NCBI GenBank assembly: GCA_963665185.2
Contig: CAXXPO010000005.1
Location: 1-64,000 of the forward strand
Direction of reading: 5' to 3'
DNA from: G963665185 sp963665185
GTDB lineage: Bacteria; Desulfobacterota; Desulfovibrionia; Desulfovibrionales; Desulfovibrionaceae
DNA: 64,000 bases
A model generated the notes under the pieces. That model made no database searches. It was not told the origin of the DNA and worked only from the letters and a program-made list of their open reading frames with translations. Every line of letters begins with the position of its first letter. The first letter of the stretch is position 1. The position numbers and the translations under genes are program-made. This document shows, in pieces, positions 49,287 to 57,171 of the stretch.

Positions 49287-50744
49287 ATGGAACTCTACAA
49301 CACCCTCACCCGGCAGAAACAGACGTTCGAGCCGCGCATCCCCGGCAAGGTAAGCATGTACGTGTGCGGCATCACCGCCTACGACTTCTGCCATATCGGC
49401 CATGCCCGTTCCACCGTGGTCTTTGATGTGTTGGCCCGCTACCTCAAGCGCAAAGGCTACGAACTCACATTCATCCGCAATTTCACGGACATCGACGACA
49501 AGATCATCAACCGGGCCAACGAATTGGGCCTTACCAGCCGGGAAGTAGCGGAAAAGAACATCGCCTATTTCTACGAGGACATGGACCGCCTCAATATCCT
49601 GCGGCCCGACGTGGAGCCCAAATGTACCGGGCACATCCCGGAAATGCTCACGCTGACCCAGACCCTCATCGACAAGGGCCATGCCTATGCCACGCCCTCG
49701 GGCGACGTGTATTTCCGCGTGCGCTCCTTCCAGGGCTACGGCAAACTGTCCCGTCGCGATATCGATGATCTGCGCAGCGGCGCGCGCATCGACCCCGGCG
49801 AGGAAAAACAGGACCCCCTTGATTTCGCCCTCTGGAAGTCGGCCAAGCCCGGCGAACCCTTCTGGGAAAGCCCCTGGGGCAAGGGCCGTCCCGGCTGGCA
49901 CCTGGAATGTTCTGCCATGAGCGAAAAATACGCCGAACTCCCTCTGGACATCCATGGCGGCGGGCAGGACCTTTCCTTTCCCCACCATGAAAACGAGATC
50001 GCCCAGTCCGAAGCCGCCACGGGCAAGGAACTGGCCCGTTTCTGGGTGCACAACGGGTTCATTCAGATCAATTCGGAAAAGATGTCCAAATCCTTGGGCA
50101 ATTTCTTCACCATCCGCGACGTGCTGGACAAGTTTCAGTCCGAAACCATGCGTTTCTTTCTCATGAGCAGCCATTACCGCAGTCCCCTGGACTTCAGCGA
50201 CGAGGCCCTGGAAGAAGCTGAAAAAGGTATCCGTCGCGTCTATGCGGCCATCGCCCAGATGCGCGAGTCCTTGCAAAAGGACAAATGGTCCAAAGGTTCG
50301 CTGCCCCAAGACATCACCGCCGAACTCGACGGCCTGGAAGCCAAATGGGACGCGTCCATGGAGGACGACCTCAACACCGCCGCCGCCCTGGGCCATGTAT
50401 TCAACGCCGTGCGCCTGGCCGGACGCATCGCCGACGACAAGACCCTGCGCAAGAGCGAAGGCGCGCGCGGCCTGTGGCAGCGCATCCTGAACGACCTGGC
50501 AAGCTGGGACGAAGTCCTCGGCGTGTTCCACCGCGATCCCGAGGAGTTTCTTGCCGAATTGCGAGATACCCGCGCCGCGCGCAAGGGCATCGACATCGCG
50601 GCTGTGCAGGCCCTGCTCGATGATCGGCTGGAAGCTCGCAGGAATAAGGATTTTGCCCGCTCTGACGCCCTGCGCGACAAACTCGCCGCGCTTGGCGTGG
50701 ACGCCAAGGACACGCCCGCCGGACAGGTCTGGGACGTGCTGTAG
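49287..50744 (+). CDS. cysS: Cysteinyl-tRNA synthetase
   Basis: 485 residues. Charges tRNA-Cys. The zinc ligand Cys is in YVCGITAYD, the HIGH box is CHIGHARS and the KMSKS box is EKMSKSLGN. WHLECSAMS and HHENEIAQSEA supply further zinc ligands. The C-terminal helical domain has RNKDFARSDALRDKL. GGAG lies seven bases before the ATG. The order ispDF-cysS is common in bacteria. Two terminator-like structures follow. Confidence 0.98.
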   Translation: MELYNTLTRQKQTFEPRIPGKVSMYVCGITAYDFCHIGHARSTVVFDVLARYLKRKGYELTFIRNFTDIDDKIINRANELGLTSREVAEKNIAYFYEDMDRLNILRPDVEPKCTGHIPEMLTLTQTLIDKGHAYATPSGDVYFRVRSFQGYGKLSRRDIDDLRSGARIDPGEEKQDPLDFALWKSAKPGEPFWESPWGKGRPGWHLECSAMSEKYAELPLDIHGGGQDLSFPHHENEIAQSEAATGKELARFWVHNGFIQINSEKMSKSLGNFFTIRDVLDKFQSETMRFFLMSSHYRSPLDFSDEALEEAEKGIRRVYAAIAQMRESLQKDKWSKGSLPQDITAELDGLEAKWDASMEDDLNTAAALGHVFNAVRLAGRIADDKTLRKSEGARGLWQRILNDLASWDEVLGVFHRDPEEFLAELRDTRAARKGIDIAAVQALLDDRLEARRNKDFARSDALRDKLAALGVDAKDTPAGQVWDVL

Positions 50745-50754
50745 GAACGAAGAG

Positions 50755-50813
50755 GCGGGGCGTTGCCCCCCGGACTCCCGCCAGGGCCATGACGGCCCTG
50801 GACCCTCGATTTT
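50755..50813 (+). repeat. GC-rich double-hairpin 3'-end element after cysS
   Basis: A GCGGGGC...GCCCC hairpin is followed by GGACTCCCGCCAGGGCC...GGCCCTGG and the tail GGACCCTCGATTTTCA. It is the same layout as at 2551-2609 on the other strand. Confidence 0.55.
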
Positions 50814-50863
50814 CAAAAACAAAATCCCCTCTGGCGTTTCATCCAGGGGGGATTTTGTTTTTG
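50814..50863 (+). terminator. cysS terminator hairpin
   Basis: The arms 50814-50834 and 50843-50863 pair over 21 bases with one mismatch, around CGTTTCAT. The right arm carries TTTTGTTTTT. Confidence 0.8.
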
Positions 50864-51206
50864 CACGGGGAAGGATTGCAATGGGTGCAGTCCTGTTTTC
50901 TGCCGTGCAAAGTTTGCATAGGCGTTGTTACTGCTTTTTCTGATGCGACCGCTTGGGGTGTATAGAAAAAAACGTTTTGACTTTTGCGTTGGGAAGGCTA
51001 CCTTTTTAAATATGTAGAAATCTTTTTTTTGCGCGTTCTGCATGTCGGGTGGATGAGTCCCTGACGTTCCGTGTGTTCCCTTTTTTCCGTCTGTCCGTAG
51101 TCTGCTTTGCCGTTTCATGGGATTCCCACCCACGCCTTTTGGTTTCTGGGTTTGTCGCATCAACACGGTTGCACGGAAAGACGCGTGTCTTTTCAAGGAG
51201 CTGGTC

Positions 51207-52511
51207 ATGGCGGACACTGCGATTCGGATCGAAGGCGGACGGCACGGGGGATTTATGGACAAGGTCATGGAGATTCTGCCTCAGGGTGGGAACCTGAACC
51301 TGTGTCTCACCTGCGGATTGTGCGTGGCCGGGTGCCCGGCCTCCGGGCTGGAGGGCATGGACCCTCGCAAACTGCTGCGCATGGCCGCGCTGGGGCTGGA
51401 CGAGGAACTCCTGTCCACGCCATGGGTCTGGATGTGCACCATGTGTTTTCGGTGCGTGCGGGTCTGTCCCATGCAGGTGAACATTCCGCAGCTCGTGTAC
51501 GAGCTGCGGTCCTGTTGGCCGCGCGAAAAAAAGCCCAAGGGCATTGTCGGATCGTGCGATCAGGGGTTGCGCACCGAGGGCGCGAGCGCAGTGGGCATAT
51601 CCAGCGAGGACTTCCGCTTCGTCATTGAGGATGTTTTGGAAGAGGTGCACGAGACGCAGCCCCGGTTCAGGGATCTGCAGGCTCCCATCGACAAGGCCGG
51701 AGCCTATTTCTTCTTCAATCAGAACTCCAGGGAGCCGGTCAAGGAACCCGAGGAAATGATCCCCCAATGGAAGATCCTGCAGGCCGCAGGTGTGGACTGG
51801 ACGTACGGAACCCTGGGCTGGGGCGCGGAAAACTACTGCATGTTCGCGGCCGAGGACGACCACTGGCGCGAGGTGTTGGTCAAGCAGGCGGAGGGGGTGA
51901 AGAAACTCGGCTGCTCCTCCTGGGTGAACATCGAGTGCGGCCATTCCTTTTATTCCATCTGGGCCGGGATGCAGCGCTTCGGCATCGACGCGGGCGTGGA
52001 GTTCGACCATATTGTGCGCTGGTACGCCCGCTGGATACGCGAGGGCAGGCTCAGGCCGAGTTCGGACTGGAACAGGGATCTGGGCCTGCGGTTCACGGTG
52101 CAGGACCCGTGCATGGCCGTGCGCAAGTCCATGGGCGATGCGTTTGCCGAGGACCTGCGTTTCGTGGTCAGGGCCTGCGTTGGCGGGGACAACTTTGTGG
52201 AGATGTTTCCCAACCGTTCCAACAATTATTGCTGCGGCGGGGGAGGCGGTTTCCTGCAATCCGGCTTCAAGGACGCCCGGCTTGCCTACGGACGCATCAA
52301 GACCAACCAGATTCTTGCCACCAAGGCAGAATACGTGGTCACGCCCTGTCACAACTGCCATGCGCAGATAGAGGAACTTTCCGAGCACTACCAGGGCGGC
52401 TGGCATACCGTGCACCTCTGGACCATGCTGTGCCTGAGCCTGGGACTGTTGGGAGAAAACGAACGCACCTACCTGGGGCCGGAACTCGCGGAGGTCTGGC
52501 TGTCGGAGTAG
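51207..52511 (+). CDS. HdrD/TmcB-like Fe-S protein with CCG domains
   Basis: 434 residues from the ATG with AAGGAG seven bases upstream. Two 4Fe-4S motifs lie at about residues 33-43 (CLTCGLCVAGCP) and 76-87 (CTMCFRCVRVCP). A C-terminal CCG domain has NNYCCGGGGG and PCHNCHAQIEE; a first, degenerate one is around residues 230-260. The pattern fits HdrD, DsrK, HmcF or TmcB, which relay electrons between thiol/disulfide chemistry and membrane quinones or cytochromes. No membrane or cytochrome partner is nearby, so it is an orphan. Cytosolic. Confidence 0.85.
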   Translation: MADTAIRIEGGRHGGFMDKVMEILPQGGNLNLCLTCGLCVAGCPASGLEGMDPRKLLRMAALGLDEELLSTPWVWMCTMCFRCVRVCPMQVNIPQLVYELRSCWPREKKPKGIVGSCDQGLRTEGASAVGISSEDFRFVIEDVLEEVHETQPRFRDLQAPIDKAGAYFFFNQNSREPVKEPEEMIPQWKILQAAGVDWTYGTLGWGAENYCMFAAEDDHWREVLVKQAEGVKKLGCSSWVNIECGHSFYSIWAGMQRFGIDAGVEFDHIVRWYARWIREGRLRPSSDWNRDLGLRFTVQDPCMAVRKSMGDAFAEDLRFVVRACVGGDNFVEMFPNRSNNYCCGGGGGFLQSGFKDARLAYGRIKTNQILATKAEYVVTPCHNCHAQIEELSEHYQGGWHTVHLWTMLCLSLGLLGENERTYLGPELAEVWLSE

Positions 52512-52533
52512 GGGGAATAAGAGAGGAAGATAT

Positions 52534-52572
52534 GCGAGGGGGAAACCTCTTGAAAGAGGATCTCCCCCTCGC
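52534..52572 (+). terminator. Hairpin after the HdrD-like gene
   Basis: GCGAGGGGGAAACCTCTT (52534-52551) pairs with AAGAGGATCTCCCCCTCGC (52554-52572) with a small bulge. A T-run occurs in the tail (AACTTTTTTTAT). It is a member of the intergenic hairpin family and the start of direct repeat A. Confidence 0.7.
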
Positions 52573-52646
52573 GCTCCCCTTTCCAGAACTTTTTTTATAT
52601 TGAGTTCTTTGCGTATTTGCAGGCCGTGCTAGTTTTGTTTCTGGCA
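52563..52646. repeat. Direct repeat A, left copy
   Basis: 84 bases, from the right arm of the terminator through AGAACTTTTTTTATATTGAG to TTTGTTTCTGGCA. It is nearly identical to 55173-55254 (two single-base length differences in C/T runs and one C/T substitution). It brackets the PIN/ASCH cassette. Confidence 0.85.
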
Positions 52647-52741
52647 TCTATAAAGGCACTTCAAGATTCTTATCTTTTCACTAGACCACGATAGTTGTAT
52701 CAGATCTGAATAGAATTCAATTTTCACAAATTCTAGCAGGC

Positions 52742-54733
52742 ATGAAATACAAAATTTGTAATATTAAAGAGGTCCCTAGCCTCATTGACGAAGTTGTAGC
52801 TCTTGGTGATAACCAGAAAAGCACCCTTGGTTTTTTACCAGAAGATGCCTTTAGGGAGTATGCCAATAAAGGCAGTATACTCGTAGCCGTCTCCGATGAA
52901 GGCCGTGCAATCGGTTATGTCCTATTCGCGCAAAAGAGAAACCTTGTTTGTCGGCTTTCACATGTCTGCGTCAAACCTGACTGCCGTAAAGAAGGTGTTG
53001 CCGCTGCATTGGTCTCAGAACTGAAAAAGCATACGGCACAAATGAGGCGTATTACTTTAAAATGTAGGCGTGACTATGGCATTGATTCGTTCTGGCAAAA
53101 GAATGGCTTCACTGCGATCAGCGAAATAAAAGGGCGAGGAAAAGACCAGAGTACCTTAACTATTTGGGAATTCAGCTTACAGCCAACTCTTCTTTCTTTG
53201 GCTCCTGATGTCGACAAGGTTCTGGCTGTCATAGACTTAAATGTTGTTATAGCAGCTATGGTAGAAGGCGATAGGGAATGTGAATCTCTTTTATCTTTTA
53301 CATATGCAGACGAAATTGACTACAGAATTTCAAAACACTCTTATTTCGAAGTCAATAAAAATGACGACGAAAAAAAACGAAAAGTCACAAGGCAATGCCT
53401 TGACTCCTTTAGCCAAGTGGAAACGTGTCCAGACAGTCAACTGATAGCCGACCTTATTGGGGTCGTAGGTGAAAAAAGAACAGATGATGCCCAGCATATT
53501 GCATCTGCGATATACAATGATGCATTCTGTTTTATAACAAATGACACCCAGATAATTCGATCGGCGCAAGCGATTGCTGCACAATATGGAATACATATAT
53601 ACAGCCCAACCGAATTTATAATTAATTACTGTAATGGCAATGGGCGAGATTTGTACTACCCAGGCTCATTGCCACAATCCGAAATTGGTTTTCGACCAAT
53701 TAATGATTTTGCTTTAGATGACTGCTTCAATCGGTACAGAGGGAGCCAAGAAAGAAAGAAAAATTTCAAAAAGAGGCTAACCATCAATCACCCGGATGTT
53801 ACAGATTACTCCTTTGTATCTATAGAAATCGATGGCACGGAGGTTGGGCTATACGCATGCTCTGTGAGCGAAAATTTGTTGATCATTCATCTGCTTCGTT
53901 TGGATAAACAGGCTCTGCATAAGCATACGATCAATTCTCATATCATAGAAAAAATACTTCAGGGAGCCGTCGTTAATGGCATAAGTCAAATCGAATTCAT
54001 TGATGCTGAATGCGGGAAACTAGTTGAAACGGGTTTATTGGATGCAGGCTTTAAATGCTTGCAGGATAAGTACACTAAACCTATCGGCAAAGGATTCATT
54101 ACTGCCAACGAAGCTCTAAAACAGATTGGGATGGAAGCGATTGAAAGCGACCTACCTGAGGAGTTTCTCCTTGATCTGGAAAGGTTGTTTTGGCCAGCTA
54201 AGATTCAGGAGCTAGCTCTGCCGGTGTGCATTCTTCCGATTAAGCCCAGATGGGCAAGGGAGCTGATCACATCTAAAGACTCCCAGATGTCGCTTTTTGG
54301 AGTTCCCGATAAAATTCTTCAAACACGCAGGGTTTACTATCGATCCTCTCGGCAAAGTAACTTGATTCAAGCTCCAGGAAGAATCCTCTGGTACGTGAGT
54401 GGAAAAAGTAAGCTCGGATTGACCAAATGTATTGTGGCAACTTCGTTGATTGACGAGGTCGAAATTGCTCCTGTAAGGAAACTCTTTTCGAAATATGAGC
54501 GGTTTGGGGTCTATAAGTGGACAGATGTTTTTCATACTGCGAAACACAAAATCGAAACCAAAATCATGGCGATCACGTTTTCAAAGACTGAGGTGTTTGC
54601 AAATTTCATAGGGCTTCACCGAGTCGGGCGTATCGTAAAAGAACGTGAGGGGCGGAACTTGAACACTGTTTCTCCCTATGCAATAAGCCAAGAGACTTTC
54701 AAGGATATTTACGAGTTAGGTGTGAATGTTTAA
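52742..54733 (+). CDS. GNAT - PIN - GNAT-like - PUA-like multidomain protein
   Basis: 663 residues. Residues 1-145 are a GNAT fold with an acetyl-CoA loop around VKPDCRKEGVAAALVSEL (77-94). Residues 160-295 are a PIN nuclease domain: Asp165 in AVIDLN, Glu203, Asp248/249 in RTDDAQHIA and Asp268 in ITND match the acidic site. Residues about 318-450 look like a second, diverged GNAT. The end, about 540-625, is PUA/EVE/ASCH-like (ILWYVSG to FGVYKWTDVF), a probable modified-base or RNA reader. It overlaps the ASCH gene by eight bases. AT-rich, so probably acquired. Function unknown; an RNA-targeting toxin or effector is inferred. Confidence 0.8.
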   Translation: MKYKICNIKEVPSLIDEVVALGDNQKSTLGFLPEDAFREYANKGSILVAVSDEGRAIGYVLFAQKRNLVCRLSHVCVKPDCRKEGVAAALVSELKKHTAQMRRITLKCRRDYGIDSFWQKNGFTAISEIKGRGKDQSTLTIWEFSLQPTLLSLAPDVDKVLAVIDLNVVIAAMVEGDRECESLLSFTYADEIDYRISKHSYFEVNKNDDEKKRKVTRQCLDSFSQVETCPDSQLIADLIGVVGEKRTDDAQHIASAIYNDAFCFITNDTQIIRSAQAIAAQYGIHIYSPTEFIINYCNGNGRDLYYPGSLPQSEIGFRPINDFALDDCFNRYRGSQERKKNFKKRLTINHPDVTDYSFVSIEIDGTEVGLYACSVSENLLIIHLLRLDKQALHKHTINSHIIEKILQGAVVNGISQIEFIDAECGKLVETGLLDAGFKCLQDKYTKPIGKGFITANEALKQIGMEAIESDLPEEFLLDLERLFWPAKIQELALPVCILPIKPRWARELITSKDSQMSLFGVPDKILQTRRVYYRSSRQSNLIQAPGRILWYVSGKSKLGLTKCIVATSLIDEVEIAPVRKLFSKYERFGVYKWTDVFHTAKHKIETKIMAITFSKTEVFANFIGLHRVGRIVKEREGRNLNTVSPYAISQETFKDIYELGVNV

Positions 54734-55169
54734 AGACGATTCAAGCGTACTTCTGTCGATAAAGGACAGACACGTGCAGCAGATTCTCAGAGGAAAAAAG
54801 ACCGCCGAAGTCCGGAGGATGTTCTCTCCCCGTAGGTGCGTTTCACGGGTTTTTGTTTACGTCCCTTCTCCGCGAATGAAAGTCGTGGGCTATTTTGATA
54901 TACAGCAAATCCGCAAATTACCGATTGATGAATTGTGGATCGAATCAGGAAAAGAATCAGCTTTGTCCCAACAGGAGTTCTTTCAGTATTTTTCTGGGAA
55001 AAAGGCTGGCGTTGCGATTCACTTTGACAAGCTCAATCTACTTGATGAAAGCAAGAGCCTACGGCAACTAAAGGAAAAAATCTCAAAATTTCATCCTCCG
55101 CAATCGTTCATATACGTATCCCCAGAAATGGAGCGTATTTTTTTGAGAAATAGTTTCTTCAAGGGGTAG
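54726..55169 (+). CDS. ASCH-domain protein
   Basis: 147 residues. The start matches the ASCH superfamily signature, with LLSIKDRHVQQILRGKKTAEVRR at about residues 9-31 (a long, well-kept motif around G-K-K-T-x-E-x-R). A VVGYFDI strand follows. ASCH proteins are related to PUA domains and bind RNA or modified nucleosides. The ATG sits inside the last codons of the multidomain gene, so the two are strictly coupled. The small size and position would suit an antitoxin or a reader subunit. That is an inference. Confidence 0.85.
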   Translation: MFKDDSSVLLSIKDRHVQQILRGKKTAEVRRMFSPRRCVSRVFVYVPSPRMKVVGYFDIQQIRKLPIDELWIESGKESALSQQEFFQYFSGKKAGVAIHFDKLNLLDESKSLRQLKEKISKFHPPQSFIYVSPEMERIFLRNSFFKG

Positions 55170-55172
55170 CTT

Positions 55173-55254
55173 TCCCCCTCGCGCTCCCCTTCCAGAACTT
55201 TTTTATATTGAGTTCTTTGCGTATTTGCAGGCCGTGCTAGTTTTGTTTCCGGCA
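55173..55254. repeat. Direct repeat A, right copy
   Basis: 82 bases starting four bases past the ASCH stop codon. It lacks the left arm of the hairpin found at 52534, as if the cassette junction falls inside the terminator. Confidence 0.85.
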
Positions 55255-55290
55255 AGGCACTACGGACTTTCGTGAGCGAGGAACACATTT

Positions 55291-55473
55291 GATATTTCCC
55301 TCAAGGTCAAAGTTTCAGGAACAGGGATGGGTGTGCGGGAGGAAGGGAAACACTTTTTGCAAAAAGTGTTTCCCTTCCTCCCGCTTTTCTTTCTTCTCTC
55401 CCTCTCCCCCTTATTCCCGCGCCTGTTTCGGTTACATGCTTGGGGAGTTGATACAAATCGCGAAGGAGTGCGT
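55291..55473. repeat. 183-bp direct repeat B, left copy (duplicate of the serS leader)
   Basis: Matches 58825-59007 at 181 of 183 positions. It includes a perfect 50-base palindrome and the AAGGAG ribosome-binding site of serS, but is followed here by unrelated sequence rather than by serS. Confidence 0.95.
55335..55384 (+). terminator. Perfect 50-base palindrome, left copy
   Basis: The arms 55335-55359 and 55360-55384 are 25 bases each with no spacer: GCGGGAGGAAGGGAAACAC leads to TTTTTG|CAAAAA. It is followed by TTTTCTTTCTTC, as in a rightward terminator. Confidence 0.8.
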
Positions 55474-55521
55474 TTGGCTCGGCGGGCCGTATACGATGGC
55501 CCGCCCGACTGCCTGACTCAA

Positions 55522-56937
55522 TCACTTTCTTCCCAACAATTCCTTCAAATTGAACTGCTCATACCCGCCGTACTGGGCGGGGAAATCATTGACCGCCACC
55601 CAGAAATCCCCTGTTTCCGGGTAGGCCAGCATGCTCCACATGTTGGCCACGTGGGCCTGGAATCTGCCCACAGGTTCCTTGGCCGTGTAGGTGAAGTCGG
55701 GATAGTCCGCGCAGATGGTGCACAGGATGTTGTTGGTCCAGGATCGCAGCTGTTTGGGGCGTTCCATGCGGGTATACGGATCGTAGCGGTCGCACAGGAT
55801 TTTCAGACCGTTTTCCTGGGTGATGTTGCCGTAGTACTGGTGGATGAGCTGCTCGTAGCGTTCGAAGCGGCTGGGGGCCTGGATATAGAAGTTGTAGGGC
55901 TCCCGCAGGCTTTCCTGCCATGTGGCGATGTCGGAAATGTTCGTGATTTTGTTGACCGGCTGCTGGTCGGCCACCATGTTGTAGCCGGAGTAGCCCATCC
56001 AGCCGGGGTAGCAATTGGAATGGTTGGACTGCCACATGGCCTTGGTTCCTGGCAGGGGATTGCGCACGCAGACCATCTTGCTGGACGTTTCCACAACGGC
56101 AGCTTGTTTGGCTTTGGCGTCGGCCACATGGTAGGCAATGCCTGCGCACCGGGGATATTTTTGAAAGATCGCAATAGCTTGGTCCACAGTGCTTGCCTGG
56201 GTAAGGAGCAGACGGGTGAAGATGGCGATGCCGCAACCGGCCATGGTTTCGTACTGCATGGAATTGAGCTGGGTCATCATTTCCAGTCCGGCTTCGTTGA
56301 ATCCGCCGTCCAGGCCTATCATGCCGGGGTAGCTCATGAAGACTTGGCCGTACCCGTCCGCAGGGGCCGCCACAACCATGATGCGGTTGGCCAACTGCTC
56401 CGGCATGTTGAAATTGTCTTCGTCCTTGCCGAAAATAAGCTTGCCGTCGCCGCCGGCCCATTCGTCCCAGGCGCAAAAACTGCTGCACCCGCCGGCCCCC
56501 GGTATCGGATGCGTGCCCCGCCCGGAAGCCACACCTGTTTCCGGGTGCCAGTAGTCCGGGTGGGAATAAATGCACCATTGGTCGTAATTGGTATTCCAGA
56601 GCAGGATTTGTTTGAGACTGACATCCTTGACTCCGGCATCAACAACTCCCTTGTAAATGCCTTCCATCTCCCGGAGATATTCCGGCGGAAGAAACGGCTC
56701 GGCAATTGCCTGTCCCTGCCAAAGGATTTTTTCGGCAGTATCCAAGTCCGTTCCTGTCTGAGCGGCCACATAAGCGGTTGTCGCCAGTAAGGTTTTATTG
56801 ATCATAAGTGAAATTTGCGGTGCAAGCAGGTATCCGTGCTGATACCCCATTTGCTCCGGCGTTCCTTTGATGGTGAGCACCTTGACCCCGCTTATTTCTT
56901 TGAAGGATCCGCCCTGAAGAAGGTTTTGATCGGTCAT
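55522..56937 (-). CDS. C45-type autoproteolytic acyltransferase/hydrolase
   Basis: 471 residues. The pattern fits the Ntn-hydrolase group containing peptidase C45 (isopenicillin-N acyltransferase, acid ceramidase-like) and phospholipase B-like proteins. GTPEQMGYQHGYLLAP is the N-terminal motif, and the likely self-cleavage and nucleophile site is GAGG-Cys151-SSF. FGKDEDNFN and SYPGMIGLDGGFNEAGLE follow. There is no signal peptide, so it acts in the cytosol unless exported otherwise. Its substrate is probably an amide or acyl conjugate, but cannot be named. It is convergent with repeat B and divergent from the next gene. Confidence 0.78.
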   Translation of the reverse strand: MTDQNLLQGGSFKEISGVKVLTIKGTPEQMGYQHGYLLAPQISLMINKTLLATTAYVAAQTGTDLDTAEKILWQGQAIAEPFLPPEYLREMEGIYKGVVDAGVKDVSLKQILLWNTNYDQWCIYSHPDYWHPETGVASGRGTHPIPGAGGCSSFCAWDEWAGGDGKLIFGKDEDNFNMPEQLANRIMVVAAPADGYGQVFMSYPGMIGLDGGFNEAGLEMMTQLNSMQYETMAGCGIAIFTRLLLTQASTVDQAIAIFQKYPRCAGIAYHVADAKAKQAAVVETSSKMVCVRNPLPGTKAMWQSNHSNCYPGWMGYSGYNMVADQQPVNKITNISDIATWQESLREPYNFYIQAPSRFERYEQLIHQYYGNITQENGLKILCDRYDPYTRMERPKQLRSWTNNILCTICADYPDFTYTAKEPVGRFQAHVANMWSMLAYPETGDFWVAVNDFPAQYGGYEQFNLKELLGRK

Positions 56938-57021
56938 ATCCTACTCCTGTTTGATGTTAGGTTTGCGTACCCGGAGGGGAAGATGGACATCAATAGGGTA
57001 TATACGCTGTTTTATTTTTTA

Positions 57022-57051
57022 TTGACAAGCAATAATATTATTGTGTTAAAA
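57022..57051 (+). promoter_or_regulatory. Promoter with palindromic operator in its spacer
   Basis: TTGACA (57022-57027) is followed, 17-18 bases later, by GTTAAA/TTAAAA. The spacer contains the perfect palindrome CAATAATATTATTG (57030-57043), well placed for a repressor. It drives the membrane-protein gene at 57172. Confidence 0.6.
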
Positions 57052-57086
57052 ATAGAAGAGGTATGTCTTAAAGTTTTCGTAAGATC

Positions 57087-57102
57087 GCCAATTTTAATTG
57101 GC
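57087..57102. promoter_or_regulatory. Second palindrome upstream of the membrane-protein gene
   Basis: GCCAATT, TT, AATTGGC: seven-bp arms. It lies about 40 bases after the promoter and is followed by GTGTTTTTTAG. It could be an operator or a small attenuator. Confidence 0.4.
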
Positions 57103-57171
57103 AGAGTGTTTTTTAGATGAGGTATGCAGGGGGTAATATTTCTTGTCTTATCTATGTCGAAGGAGGGGAGT

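Larger units (their letters stand above)
50745..51206. other. Spacer with terminator and 5' region of the Fe-S gene
   Basis: It holds the GC-rich 3'-end element and the hairpin at 50814-50863, then about 340 bases with a TTGACT at 50977 that could be a -35 box but has no matching -10. No gene is seen. Confidence 0.5.

Noticed and set aside
52563..55254. Transposon or prophage ends as the cause of the repeats
   Set aside because: No transposase, integrase or tRNA attachment site is seen, and the repeats are ordinary local terminator sequence. Recombination between repeats fits better.
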